64,000 bases of DNA from Flaviaesturariibacter aridisoli (GTDB taxonomy: Bacteria > Bacteroidota > Bacteroidia > Chitinophagales > Chitinophagaceae). The stretch lies in NCBI RefSeq assembly GCF_004343705.1, contig NZ_SKFH01000013.1, positions 1 to 64,000 of the forward strand, read 5' to 3'. The notes beneath the pieces were generated by a model. That model was not told where the DNA came from and searched no databases. It saw only the letters and a list, made by a program, of their open reading frames with translations. Below are positions 16,700-25,676 of the stretch, piece after piece. The translations under genes and the position numbers were made by a program. Numbering within the stretch: the stretch's first letter is position 1; each line of letters begins with the position of its first letter.

Positions 16700-18445
16700 T
16701 CAACGGGGCATGCGCCCCGTCTTCCGCGAAAAGAACAAAGCCTGCAGCAGCAGCGCCAGCAGCACGACGCCGAGGGCTCCAATGGCGTTGAGCCAGAGGA
16801 AGGATACGTCGGGCAGGAACGCAAGCCCGGGGATGTTTTCGTTGAAGAACAGGGCGATCACGAATACTTCCACCAGCAGGGCCGCCCCGAACACTGCCCG
16901 GCCGCCGATGCGCTTGCCGTAGAAGGCCACAAGGAAAATGCCCAGGATGACACCGTAGAACAGCGAGCCCAGGATGTTGACCGTTTCGATAAGGCTTTGC
17001 CCGAGGCGGTGCGCCGTTTGCGCCACCACGATCGAAAACAGGCCCCAGGCCAGCGTGTACGCCTTCGACAGCTTGTAGTCGTCCTCGCCACTGGCCGTAG
17101 GCCGCAGGCGCTTGTGGAAGTCTACCACCGTACTCGCCGCGAGCGCGTTGAGTGCCGCCGCGATGGAGCCCCAGGCCGCCAGGAAGATCACCGCGATCAG
17201 CAGCCCGCGGAGGCCGGCGGGAAGCCAGCTTTGCACAAAGGAGAGAAACACGTAGTTGGTATCGTTGTGATCGTTTCCCGTAAGCTCCTTGCTCCAGGCC
17301 TGGTAGCGGCTGCGGCCGGCGCGGGCCGCCTCCTGCCCCGATTTCAATTCCGCGCTGTAATAGCGGAAGGAGTCCGACCCGGGGCGTTCCGCCCAGCGCG
17401 TAAAGCCCAGCGCGTTCCGGCCCTGCTGCTCCTGGATCCGGGTATGCTGCTGCTCCAGCAGGCGCGCCGAATCGGCATAGCGCGAAGCGCGCAGGTCGTC
17501 GGTCAGCTGGCGGTCGAAGGTGAGCGGCGTTCCCTGGAACTGGTAGAAAACGAAGATCAGCACCCCGATCAGCAGGATGCCGAACTGCATCGGGATCTTT
17601 ACAAGCCCGTTCATCAGGAGGCCCAGGCGGCTCTCGGTATTGTTCTGCGCCGTGAGGTAGCGGCCCACCTGGCTCTGGTCGGTGCCGAAGTACGAAAGGG
17701 CCAGGAAAAAGCCGCCGATGACGCCGCTCCACATGTTGTAGCGGTCGTTCCAGTTAAAGCCTTTTTCCGTAGTGCCGCTCGTGATGATGTTGAGGCGACC
17801 AAGCTTGCCGCCCACGTGCAGGGCGTCGGAAAACCCAACGCCCGGAGGCATCAGGTGCACCACCCAATAACCTACGAGCGCCATCCCGGCGAAGATGATG
17901 AACAGTTGCAGCTTTTGGGTGTAGGCCACGGCACGCGCGCCGCCAGCCACGGTGTAGATGATGAGCAGGCCGCCCATAAGGATGTTGGTCCAGAACACAC
18001 TCCAGCCGAATAAAGTACACAGGATGATGGTAGGCGCATAGATGCTGATGCCGGTGGAAAGCCCGCGCTGCAGCAGGAAAAGGAAAGAAGTGAGCAGGCG
18101 CGTCCTTTCATCAAAGCGCTGCTCGAGGAATTCGTAGGCCGTGATCACGCGGCTGCGGTTGAACAGCGGCACGAAGGTGATGCAAATGACGATCATCGCC
18201 AGCGGCAGGCCGAAGTAGTATTGCACGAAGCGCATACCGTCGGCGAAGGCCTGCCCCGGCCCCGACAAGAACGTGATGGCCGAGGCCTGCGTGCCCATGA
18301 TGCTGAGCAGCACGAGCCACCAGGGCGCGCTGCGGTTGCTCAGGAAGTAGCCCTCCAGGTTGCGGCTCGCACGACTCTTGTAAAGGCCGTACAGCACGAT
18401 CCCCAGCAGGGTTAGCACCAGCACTGTCCAGTCGAGTCCGTTCAT
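16700..18445 (-). CDS. sodium:solute symporter (SSS family)
   Basis: A 581-residue SSS-family sodium symporter with about 13 predicted membrane helices. The core signatures are GYFLSNRSAPWWLVLLSIMG, AYEFLEQRFD and the sodium-site region AWGSIAAALNALAAST. A long charged loop at about 320-400 interrupts the core. The substrate cannot be told; sialic-acid, sugar and amino-sugar carriers share this architecture. Its ATG overlaps the stop of a 37-residue membrane ORF as ATGA. A PIG-L deacetylase lies upstream on the same strand, so an acetylated sugar is a possible cargo (inference). Confidence 0.9.
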   Translation of the reverse strand: MNGLDWTVLVLTLLGIVLYGLYKSRASRNLEGYFLSNRSAPWWLVLLSIMGTQASAITFLSGPGQAFADGMRFVQYYFGLPLAMIVICITFVPLFNRSRVITAYEFLEQRFDERTRLLTSFLFLLQRGLSTGISIYAPTIILCTLFGWSVFWTNILMGGLLIIYTVAGGARAVAYTQKLQLFIIFAGMALVGYWVVHLMPPGVGFSDALHVGGKLGRLNIITSGTTEKGFNWNDRYNMWSGVIGGFFLALSYFGTDQSQVGRYLTAQNNTESRLGLLMNGLVKIPMQFGILLIGVLIFVFYQFQGTPLTFDRQLTDDLRASRYADSARLLEQQHTRIQEQQGRNALGFTRWAERPGSDSFRYYSAELKSGQEAARAGRSRYQAWSKELTGNDHNDTNYVFLSFVQSWLPAGLRGLLIAVIFLAAWGSIAAALNALAASTVVDFHKRLRPTASGEDDYKLSKAYTLAWGLFSIVVAQTAHRLGQSLIETVNILGSLFYGVILGIFLVAFYGKRIGGRAVFGAALLVEVFVIALFFNENIPGLAFLPDVSFLWLNAIGALGVVLLALLLQALFFSRKTGRMPR

Positions 18446-18555
18446 GCGTAGCGGCGGGTTAGGTACCAGAAAAAGACGATCAGCGCCAGCAGCACGACAA
18501 ACACGAGCACGTACCAGGCAGTCCAGGATCGGAAAAGGGGCACTTTTTCCTTCAT
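18442..18555 (-). CDS. 37-residue single-pass membrane protein ahead of the symporter
   Basis: A tiny ORF starting at ATG 18555. It has a charged start (MKEKVPLFRSW), one strong hydrophobic helix of about 19 residues (YVLVFVVLLALIVFFWYL), and a basic end (TRRYA). Its TGA overlaps the symporter ATG by four bases. The coupling and the membrane helix suggest an accessory or stabilising subunit of the symporter. I know of no named family; the call rests on position and composition. Confidence 0.6.
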   Translation of the reverse strand: MKEKVPLFRSWTAWYVLVFVVLLALIVFFWYLTRRYA

Positions 18556-18556
18556 G

Positions 18557-18656
18557 ATTGAATAATGTTTATTGAATAATATTTATTGAAAAGCAGAAGC
18601 TCCGGCAATCATACCCGCATGATACATTATTCAACAGATATTATTCAATATTCAAT
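18557..18656. repeat. AT-rich inverted arms of iterated TTGAATAAT units
   Basis: The forward arm at 18557-18590 repeats TTGAATAATGTTTA/TTGAATAATATTTA. The reverse arm at 18627-18656 holds TTATTCAA and TATTATTCAATATTCAA. The pair fills the gap between two small leftward genes. Confidence 0.8.
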
Positions 18657-18659
18657 GCC

Positions 18660-18815
18660 CTAGTGCCGCTTAAGGCCACCGGCCAGCACTCCCAGCAGCA
18701 AGCCCATCACCAGTCCGAAGGTGACATTCTTGAAAATCCTTCCCAGCACCAGGGCCAGCACCAGTACGAGCACGATGCCCATCCGGCGGCGGGTGTTATT
18801 CGGGGGCCTGGTCAT
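18660..18815 (-). CDS. 51-residue basic, hydrophobic small protein
   Basis: An ORF starting at ATG 18815 that overlaps the PIG-L stop (TGATG). The start MTRPPNNTRRRMG is basic. It is followed by two hydrophobic stretches (IVLVLVLALVLG and VTFGLVMGLLLGVLAGG) and a KRH tail. Probably a small inner-membrane hairpin protein. I recognise no family. Tight coupling to the PIG-L gene supports that it is real. Confidence 0.55.
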   Translation of the reverse strand: MTRPPNNTRRRMGIVLVLVLALVLGRIFKNVTFGLVMGLLLGVLAGGLKRH

Positions 18816-21322
18816 CAGAGCTCCTTCTTTTGGTTCAGGGCAAGGAGGTTGGCGAGCAGGCGATAGGCCCCGGGCACACCGGCGGGCAGCTCGCGGAAGA
18901 ACACGAGTCCGGTGTAGCTGAAGAAGCCCTTGCCATAGGGTGCGATCACCAGCGCGCCATCGTCGGGTGCCTCTCCGGGGTCGGCCATGCGGAGTATCGG
19001 CTCAAAGTGTGCGTCGAGCCCCGCGGTGGCGGCATGGTAGATACTCCGCTCTTGTACCCAGCCCTTGAAATCGTCGGGACCGATCTTGTTGGGAAACAGC
19101 AGCACCGGGTGCTCCGGCTTCAGGAAGGTCACCACCGCATTTTCGTCGGTAATGCGGTTGCGGGTGATGTTGAAATCATAGGGAGCGATCCGGGCGCGCA
19201 CCGGCCCGATCTGGTTGGAGGTGTTGTATTGCACGATGAGGTTGCCGCCGTCCTCCACGTACTTCATCAGCTTCGGATAGGCGGTGTTGAGCCACTCGGC
19301 CGTATTGTAGGCGCGCACACCGCTGATGATCGCGTCGAACTGCTTCAGGTTGTTGCGGGCGGTCTCCTTTTCCCCCAGCAGGGTCACCTCGTAACCCATT
19401 TGTTCGAGCGCCGCAGGCACTTTATCGCCGGCACCCACGATGTAGCCGATCTTTTTGCCGCGCGTTTTCAAGTCGATATCCAGCACCCGCACGCGGTCTT
19501 CGCGGAAATAGCGGATCGTGGGAATATGATTGTACGAAATGGTGCGCATATCGGAGCGCAGCGCTCCCTTTCCGTCCAGCTGCACCGACGCGGTGTAATC
19601 GCTCTGCCGGCTGGGGCCATCCTTTGTTCCCCTGATGGTAAACGTATACGCTTTTTCCGCGCCGCGCGCCAGTTCCAGGCGGTCGTTCGTTTCCATTTGC
19701 TGCGCACCCGCCTGGATACGCACCTGCGCTGCTTTTGCGAGCGCCTTGTTGGCCATCACGTGCACTTCCAGGTTTTGCGCTTCACCGGCACGCTCCTTCG
19801 CCAGCAGCAGCACACCGGGTTCCGCACGCACCGAAGCAGGCGGCACAATATCAAATGGCTGGTAGAGCTCCCCTTTCACGGGGTCGGTATAGCGGTAACG
19901 AACCGGGGCCTCAAAGCGAAGCGATACCCCGTAGATATTCACCCAGATGGTTCCGTAAAGCCCGTTGTTCAGCTGCGGACGCCCGATCATCTGCTGATCG
20001 GAAACCGTGAACATACCCTCGGTCATTTTTTCATCCAGCCAGTAAGGCTGTGTAGTGGACGCATATACGCTGTCCACAACTTCGGCGAGGACTCCGCTCA
20101 GGTTCAAATTGCGTTGCAGTACCCGGTTGCGGATGCTGTCCGCGGCGTTTCCCACCGAGATGCCATTCAGCGTCATGGGTACGCCCAGCCGGTTGTTCAC
20201 GAGGTAGTTGATGCGGGCCGTGTCACCGGAAACGACGAAAGGTTCATTCGCCCAAGCATCGAACCAGAGACCGCTGGCTGCCTGGATCAACTGCCGCAGC
20301 TCCTCCATCTTTTGATCGCGCCAGAAGCCTGCTTCGCCGCTGGCCGGAACGTTTCCGCGGATGTACTTATACAGTTCCACCAGCCCTTCTACGGAAGCCT
20401 CCGGGTGCATGAAATCAAACCTGCCGATCACGGCATCCACGCGGGTCCGGACGGAGTCGCCGTAAATGCGGTCCCAGCCTGTTTTCACGCCATCCATCAG
20501 GTCGCCCTGCATGGCTTCACCGCCCGTTTGCCTGAAATATTCCAGCGCTTCGCCGCGCTGGCGCGGTACACCAAAGCCCTGGCTTTTGTGCTGGCTGCGG
20601 CTCTCCGCCGCGATCTCCCCGTAGCTCTTGCCCAGGATCGGGTTGTAGCCGCCCACGTCGAAGTGGTACTGATCGTTGCTGGTAGTGTTGGTGCTGCCGA
20701 AGTTGAAGGTGTTCCACAAAATGCGCTTGGCCGCCCAGGGCTTCACCCACTGGAGCTGCTCGGGAAAGCGCTTCGGGTCGGCAGCTGCGGTGAAGGCCTC
20801 GTTGGCAAGAATTGCCGAAGCCGTATGGTGGCCATGACCGCCTTCGCCGGTGGTGGGGAAGCGGGTAATGATGACATCAGGCTGGAATTTGCGGATCACC
20901 CACACTACGTCGGAGAGGATCTTTTCGCGGTCCCACTTCGTGAAGGTCTCCACGGGCGTTTTGGAAAAGCCAAAGTCGAAGGCGCGGGAAAAGAACTGCT
21001 CGGCGCCGTCGATGCGGCGGGCCGCAAGCAGTTCCTGGGTACGGATGAGGCCCAGCTCAACGCCCTGCTCATCGCCGATGAGGTTCTGACCACCGTCGCC
21101 GCGGGTGAGCGACAGGTAACCCGTGCGATACATCCGGTCTTTGGCGAAGTAGGTCAGCAGGCGCGTGTTCTCGTCGTCGGGGTGCGCGGCGATGTAGAGC
21201 ACCGAACCCAGCACGTTGAGCTTGCGCAGGCCGAGGTAAATATCGGCGGACGTTTTAAAAGCGGGCTCCTGCCCTTTTGCCGCCAGCGTAAACAGTAGAA
21301 ATACAGTCAGCAATCTTTTCAT
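18815..21322 (-). CDS. PIG-L family deacetylase with C-terminal GATase-like domain
   Basis: An 835-residue exported protein. After a signal peptide comes a LmbE/PIG-L zinc deacetylase domain with AHPDDE at 46-51 and the second metal motif GHGHHTAS. PIG-L enzymes remove acetyl groups from GlcNAc-like sugars. A long beta-rich middle part follows. A region with GYIVGAGDKVPAALEQMGY and FDAIISGVRAYN resembles a class I glutamine-amidotransferase-like (ThuA-type) fold near 590-720. The ATG at 21322 is preferred over 21337 because it begins the signal peptide. It heads a leftward run with two tiny proteins and the symporter. Confidence 0.88.
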   Translation of the reverse strand: MKRLLTVFLLFTLAAKGQEPAFKTSADIYLGLRKLNVLGSVLYIAAHPDDENTRLLTYFAKDRMYRTGYLSLTRGDGGQNLIGDEQGVELGLIRTQELLAARRIDGAEQFFSRAFDFGFSKTPVETFTKWDREKILSDVVWVIRKFQPDVIITRFPTTGEGGHGHHTASAILANEAFTAAADPKRFPEQLQWVKPWAAKRILWNTFNFGSTNTTSNDQYHFDVGGYNPILGKSYGEIAAESRSQHKSQGFGVPRQRGEALEYFRQTGGEAMQGDLMDGVKTGWDRIYGDSVRTRVDAVIGRFDFMHPEASVEGLVELYKYIRGNVPASGEAGFWRDQKMEELRQLIQAASGLWFDAWANEPFVVSGDTARINYLVNNRLGVPMTLNGISVGNAADSIRNRVLQRNLNLSGVLAEVVDSVYASTTQPYWLDEKMTEGMFTVSDQQMIGRPQLNNGLYGTIWVNIYGVSLRFEAPVRYRYTDPVKGELYQPFDIVPPASVRAEPGVLLLAKERAGEAQNLEVHVMANKALAKAAQVRIQAGAQQMETNDRLELARGAEKAYTFTIRGTKDGPSRQSDYTASVQLDGKGALRSDMRTISYNHIPTIRYFREDRVRVLDIDLKTRGKKIGYIVGAGDKVPAALEQMGYEVTLLGEKETARNNLKQFDAIISGVRAYNTAEWLNTAYPKLMKYVEDGGNLIVQYNTSNQIGPVRARIAPYDFNITRNRITDENAVVTFLKPEHPVLLFPNKIGPDDFKGWVQERSIYHAATAGLDAHFEPILRMADPGEAPDDGALVIAPYGKGFFSYTGLVFFRELPAGVPGAYRLLANLLALNQKKEL

Positions 21323-21326
21323 ATCG

Positions 21327-21352
21327 TGAGTCGTCAATCGTGAATCGTGAAA
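21327..21352. repeat. iterated TCGTGAA 7-mers
   Basis: TCGTGAG, TCGTCAA, TCGTGAA and TCGTGAA run head to tail. They are a relative of the CGTGAGG heptamer, placed just upstream of the PIG-L start. Confidence 0.7.
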
Positions 21353-21409
21353 AACTCAGGTGGAATCGTATTTGTCAGCCTGAGCGTAGCCGAAGGTGCG
21401 TTCTTTCAT

Positions 21410-23932
21410 TTATTGTCCTACAAGGAACACCGCATTCGCCATCAGCAGCTTGCCGTTTTCCCAGAAGGATCGAAAGAGCACATCATCGGTAAAATAAATT
21501 ACCTGCCCGGCCCCGAGTTCCTGAACGCCCAGGATGAGGGCGTCCTGCAGGCGCGGCTGGAGGCGGTTGCCCACGAAGCCGGCCAGGGGTCGGTCTTTTT
21601 TCACCACGCCCACGTTCCAGCCGCCTTCGCTGAGAAACTCGTAACTCCGGTCATCCTGCCGCAGCGTGTAATAAGTACCGGGATATCCGAAGGCAAGCGG
21701 GTGGGTGTTATCGAGCTCCACGCGGTAGATCGAACCGGGGGTGAAGTTCGGGATCTCGTCGCGCTCGCGGTCTTCGTAGCGGCGCAGGTTGGCGTAGGTG
21801 TTCTTCACGTCGCCTTCCTCCGCTTTCTTTTGCTTGAGGCCCCAATCGAGGCCGGCGAGCTGGGCCACCGCGCCTTCGAGGGCAATGAGGCGGCCGCCCT
21901 TCGACACCCAGCTGCGCAGGGCGTCGGTATTGACTTTTTCCGACAGGAAGCGATAATTGCCATTGGGTAAAATCACCACTTGAAATTGGCTCCAATCGGT
22001 GCGACCGAAGTCGGTGCTGTTGATCAGCGACACGGGGTAATCGAGCTCCTGCTCGAAGAAGTGCCACACCTCGCCCACCGCATTGTTGTTGCTGCCTTCG
22101 CCGGCAATAAGGGCCACGTGCGGGGCGGCGAGCGGGCGCACGGAGGAAGAGCCGAAGTCGAGGCCGCGCTCCACGAGGCCGGAAGAGACTTCACTCCATT
22201 TCAATTTATTCTCCTGCACCAGGCTCCGTACTGTTTCGGCAAAACCTTCGGGCTGGCCATTCCGCAGCAGGATGAGGCTTCCGCGGCGAAAGTCCTTTCC
22301 GTTGCTGGTAAAATCTTTTTGCGCAAAGCGGATCCGGTAGCCCTGTTGCAGCAACTTGCCGGCAAAGCGCGCCGACGCCACGCCATCCCAGGCGACAACG
22401 TATCCGAAAGGCGGCGCGCTGCCCGGTACCGCTTCTTTGCTTACCTCGCGGTCCATCAGCACCCGCGCGATTCCGCCGCTGATGTTGTTGTTGGTTGCGT
22501 AGGCCTGAAGACCATACACGTAGGGCAGCGCCCAGGCCGTGATGTCATAAGTGACCGAATCCGAAAGTTTCGGGTTCGGCTCGAAAAGCACCCGCAACAA
22601 CGAGCCTTGGGCCTGGTGCGCCGGGATGATCATATCCATGGGTGTTACCCGGAAAGCTTCCTGGCGCCCGTTCGAATAATTGAACCCACGCATACTTCCG
22701 CTGAGACCGGTGCGCCACTGGATGTTATTCTTTTGCAGTAATGCACGAAGCGAAAGAATGCGTGCTTCGTCCAGGTCGTTGTGCTTGATGATGTAATTGG
22801 CGTACTCGCTGTAGCCTCCGTTCGACGCCTTCGTAAAATAATCCTGGAAGTTCTTCACCAAATCGGCGGCGTACTTCGAGGCCGTTTCGATCGTGCTCAT
22901 GCCCGTGGTAAAATGGTGCTCGATGCGGTCGGTCAGCTTCAGCGTGTCGCCGGTATTGGTCACGGCGGCGAGGCCGCCGGCGGGGCCGCCGCCCTGCTCG
23001 TAGGTCATGCCGATGGCGCCGTTGTAAAGCGGGTAGGTGTCCCCGTACGCCGGGTAAAACAGGTCGAATACTTCACGCGTAAAGTAGAGCCAGCCCTGCT
23101 GGTCGAAGTACTTCGCATGGTTCCGGCCGATGACCTCCTGGAAGCGGCGCTGCCAGGGCGTGATCACCTCGTGGTAGGGCTCCGCGGCCGGCGCGAAATA
23201 ATAGGGGTTATTGATGCCCTGCTCGTGGAAGTCTACATGCACCTGCGGCATCCATTCCTGGTACACCTTCAGGCGGGCCTGCGATTCCACCTGTGTTTGC
23301 CAGGCCCAGTCGCGGTTCAGGTCGAAGTAATAGTGATTGACGCGGCCGCCGGGCCAGGGCTCGCGGTGCTCGCGGGCGCTGAGGGTAGCGTCGTAGCCTT
23401 TGCCCACCACGGAGTTGAACCAGTTCACATAGCGGTCGCGGCCGTCGGGGTTGAGGCAGGGGTCGATCAGCACGACGGTATTTTTCAGCCACTCCTGCGC
23501 GTTGCCGTTACCGCGGCTCAGCAGCGTGTAAAGCGTCTTGAGCGCCGCCTCCGAAGAGGAGGGCTCGTTGCCGTGCACGTTGTAGGAAAGCCACACGACC
23601 ACCGGCGCGCCGGCGGCGCTGCCGCTGCCTTCACCGGTGCGCGACAGGGCGCGGTTGTTGGCGCGGATGGCATCGAGGCGCGCGATGTTCTCCGCCGACG
23701 ACACCGCGGCCAGCAGCAGCGGTCGGCCTTCGTTGGTGCTTCCGTACTGTACGAGCCGCATCTGCGCCGGTGCAGCCTGCGCCGCAGCCTGGAAGTAGCT
23801 CACGATGCGGTGGTGCGGAGTGTAGCGGGTACCGAGCGGGTAACCGAGGAACGCATCGGGCGACTGCAGCTGAGCCTGTACGTGAAACACCAGCAACGAG
23901 CAAAGAAAAACAAGTAGGAAAGAGCGACGCAT
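21410..23932 (-). CDS. M14 family zinc carboxypeptidase with GATase-like domain
   Basis: An 840-residue exported metallopeptidase with a signal peptide of about 20 residues. The M14 core has zinc ligands in NVHGNEPSSSE (His120, Glu123), PCLNPDGRDRY for substrate binding, HVDFHEQG (third ligand His) and TYEQGGG with the likely catalytic Glu. A downstream region (HVALIAGEG through VVILPNGNY and GGRLIALEG) looks like the same GATase-type fold as in the neighbouring PIG-L protein. M14 members trim C-terminal residues from peptides or peptidoglycan stems. The exact substrate is unknown. Confidence 0.9.
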   Translation of the reverse strand: MRRSFLLVFLCSLLVFHVQAQLQSPDAFLGYPLGTRYTPHHRIVSYFQAAAQAAPAQMRLVQYGSTNEGRPLLLAAVSSAENIARLDAIRANNRALSRTGEGSGSAAGAPVVVWLSYNVHGNEPSSSEAALKTLYTLLSRGNGNAQEWLKNTVVLIDPCLNPDGRDRYVNWFNSVVGKGYDATLSAREHREPWPGGRVNHYYFDLNRDWAWQTQVESQARLKVYQEWMPQVHVDFHEQGINNPYYFAPAAEPYHEVITPWQRRFQEVIGRNHAKYFDQQGWLYFTREVFDLFYPAYGDTYPLYNGAIGMTYEQGGGPAGGLAAVTNTGDTLKLTDRIEHHFTTGMSTIETASKYAADLVKNFQDYFTKASNGGYSEYANYIIKHNDLDEARILSLRALLQKNNIQWRTGLSGSMRGFNYSNGRQEAFRVTPMDMIIPAHQAQGSLLRVLFEPNPKLSDSVTYDITAWALPYVYGLQAYATNNNISGGIARVLMDREVSKEAVPGSAPPFGYVVAWDGVASARFAGKLLQQGYRIRFAQKDFTSNGKDFRRGSLILLRNGQPEGFAETVRSLVQENKLKWSEVSSGLVERGLDFGSSSVRPLAAPHVALIAGEGSNNNAVGEVWHFFEQELDYPVSLINSTDFGRTDWSQFQVVILPNGNYRFLSEKVNTDALRSWVSKGGRLIALEGAVAQLAGLDWGLKQKKAEEGDVKNTYANLRRYEDRERDEIPNFTPGSIYRVELDNTHPLAFGYPGTYYTLRQDDRSYEFLSEGGWNVGVVKKDRPLAGFVGNRLQPRLQDALILGVQELGAGQVIYFTDDVLFRSFWENGKLLMANAVFLVGQ

Positions 23933-24091
23933 GTGCCGTTATTTTGTGCGGCAAGTTACGCCGGAGCGTGAATTGGCCTGCTTTTCGCGGAAACCAGTTA
24001 ACCACGCACAACCGCCCCCACTGGGGATAACTTGAACCTGCCCGCAATCAGAGGAAGCATTACTTTGTCGAATCAGAATAGTTTTCAGCGT

Positions 24092-24391
24092 ATGACGAAA
24101 AAAGCGATTGGTGCGGGAGAGTTCAGTGAACTAAGCGCGGAGCAACAACTTCGCCTGCTGCACCGGGAAGGAGTATACATCGGAAAGCGAAAGCTGGAAG
24201 AACGGATGATCGTCCTGTTTCAACTATACGGATTTTACGTAGAAGTCTACTACCGGCACTACCGGCGCGTGGTGGCGCACCTGCACGTGACCACCGACGC
24301 CGACGTGCTGCTGCCCTACCTGAGCCAGGTCAACGTGCGCGACCTGGACGGGAAAGACGGCCCCGGAAGCGTCGGGAACGACGGACGATAA
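24092..24391 (+). CDS. small protein of an unnamed family paired with a response regulator
   Basis: A 99-residue soluble protein with no signal peptide. It shares a clear pattern with the 84-residue protein at 45665-45919: EQ-x-LL-x-EG-x-Y-x-G-x-RK near 19-35, then a QL-x-x-FYVEV block near 45-54 and a late PYL. Both genes lie beside a receiver-only response regulator, here 33 bp upstream of one. I do not recognise a named family. The conserved FYVEV strand and acidic end suggest a small alpha-beta fold. A role as partner or modulator of the regulator is inference. The ATG at 24092 is chosen over an upstream GTG/TTG-type extension. Confidence 0.75.
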   Translation: MTKKAIGAGEFSELSAEQQLRLLHREGVYIGKRKLEERMIVLFQLYGFYVEVYYRHYRRVVAHLHVTTDADVLLPYLSQVNVRDLDGKDGPGSVGNDGR

Positions 24392-24424
24392 ACCTGCGCT
24401 GCTTACCAAAGAACCAAAACTGCC

Positions 24425-24874
24425 ATGACCCAATCACTGCCGCCCAAAAGCCTGATCCTGTACGCCGACGACGACCCGGATGACCGCCAGCTGCTCACCG
24501 AGGTTTTCGCCGACTATGGCAGCATCCTCGAGCTCCTGACCTTCCCCGACGGAGACCGGCTGCTCGCATACGTGGAGGGCCTCCGGCCGCTGCAGCCGCA
24601 GCCCGGCCTTATCATCCTCGACCTGAACATGCCCGTGCTCGACGGCATCGCCACGCTGCGCCACCTCCGCAACCTGGCGCACTACGACGAGGTGCCCATC
24701 GTGCTGTTCACCACCTCCACGCAGCCCCACGATGCGCTCCGCGCCCGCCAGTACGGCGCCGGCTTCGTGACGAAGCCGCTCACCTTTGCGCAGGTGCACC
24801 AGATCGTGGACCAGATGCTGGAACACTGCCCGAAGGAACTGCAGGAAAAAGTAGCGCGCCTCCGGGGCAAATAA
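24425..24874 (+). CDS. single-domain response regulator
   Basis: A 149-residue CheY-like receiver with no output domain. The acidic pocket is ADDDPDDR near 14-21, the phospho-acceptor Asp is in ILDLNMP, the switch Thr is in FTTS, and the conserved Lys is in VTKPL. It lies 33 bp after the small FYVEV-type gene, so the two are probably cotranscribed. No kinase is adjacent; receivers of this type often take phosphate from PAS or phytochrome-linked kinases in Bacteroidota. Confidence 0.93.
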   Translation: MTQSLPPKSLILYADDDPDDRQLLTEVFADYGSILELLTFPDGDRLLAYVEGLRPLQPQPGLIILDLNMPVLDGIATLRHLRNLAHYDEVPIVLFTTSTQPHDALRARQYGAGFVTKPLTFAQVHQIVDQMLEHCPKELQEKVARLRGK

Positions 24875-24900
24875 AAAGCCCCCCGCTTGCGCGGAGGGCT
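24875..24900 (-). terminator. terminator for the leftward gene at 25 kb
   Basis: GCCCTCCGCG and CGGGGGGC pair on the minus strand, followed by TTTTTATTT. It lies just beyond the receiver gene's stop and can also fold on the plus strand. Confidence 0.65.
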
Positions 24901-24995
24901 ATGTTGCCAGGCCGGACGGGTTTCGGTACGCGCTACTGACAACAGGTCGTTCGTGGTGCAAGGACACTCCAAAAATAATTTTTATTCTCCATCTA

Positions 24996-25607
24996 TCAAA
25001 GCCTCCGGACAGTAACTGAGTCCACGGCGATGTCGAGGCTTTCCGACCCCGACCAAAGCCGGAAGCCGATGTTGCTCCCGTACAGCGCCTGCGCCCGCAC
25101 GATCCCGGCCCGCTTCCCGTTGATGATCAGGGTAAAATACCCGTTTTGCTTGCGGAGTACCACCGTATTCTCGCTGTTGCCGCGCTTTACGAAGTCGTTA
25201 GTCTCGCTGCGGATGATATCCGCCGGCTCCGCTCCCTTGTTGGCCAACACAAAGTCGCCGTTGCCGGTGATGCCGGCAAAATGAAAGTAGCCGCTTTTCG
25301 GGTCGAGGCCGGCGCAGAGACCGAAATAATAGGCATCCGTACCCGAAAGCTTACGCACGGTAAAGCTGATCTCCACGTCTCCCGAACCGGGCAGGTCGAT
25401 GGGAATGGTGGCAAACCAGCTGCCGCCGCCCGAGTGGATGTAATATTTTCCTTCCGCAACCGCAAACGAATACTGGTTCGTCTTTTCGTGCAGCCAGCCA
25501 TTCTGGTTGCTGCTGAAGTCCTCCTGCAAGAGCACTCGGGAGCTTTGAGCGTTTAGTTGAAGGGCGCCTGCGAGCAGCGCTGCGGCGAGCAAGAAACGAC
25601 GTTTCAT
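24996..25607 (-). CDS. secreted jelly-roll (LamG/DUF1080-like) protein
   Basis: A 203-residue exported protein with signal peptide MKRRFLLAAALLAGALQLNA. The mature part looks like a concanavalin-type beta-sandwich: LLQEDFSSNQNGW at its start, YYFGLCAGLDPKSGY in the middle, FTLIINGKRAG near 170, and LDIAVDSVTVRRL at the end. This layout is common in LamG or DUF1080-type folds that bind carbohydrate. No catalytic residues can be named. It stands alone and is divergent from ggt. Confidence 0.7.
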   Translation of the reverse strand: MKRRFLLAAALLAGALQLNAQSSRVLLQEDFSSNQNGWLHEKTNQYSFAVAEGKYYIHSGGGSWFATIPIDLPGSGDVEISFTVRKLSGTDAYYFGLCAGLDPKSGYFHFAGITGNGDFVLANKGAEPADIIRSETNDFVKRGNSENTVVLRKQNGYFTLIINGKRAGIVRAQALYGSNIGFRLWSGSESLDIAVDSVTVRRL

Positions 25608-25676
25608 AAAGGAGCGGTTTATTTTTAGCTTTGGCCGGATAACCCGGAATCGTCACGGGTCCTTCAATAAAATTAA

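Noticed and set aside
16632-17732. Extended frame fused upstream of the PH-domain protein
   Set aside because: The extension is a shadow of the symporter gene; the PH family pattern starts right at the ATG at 16631.
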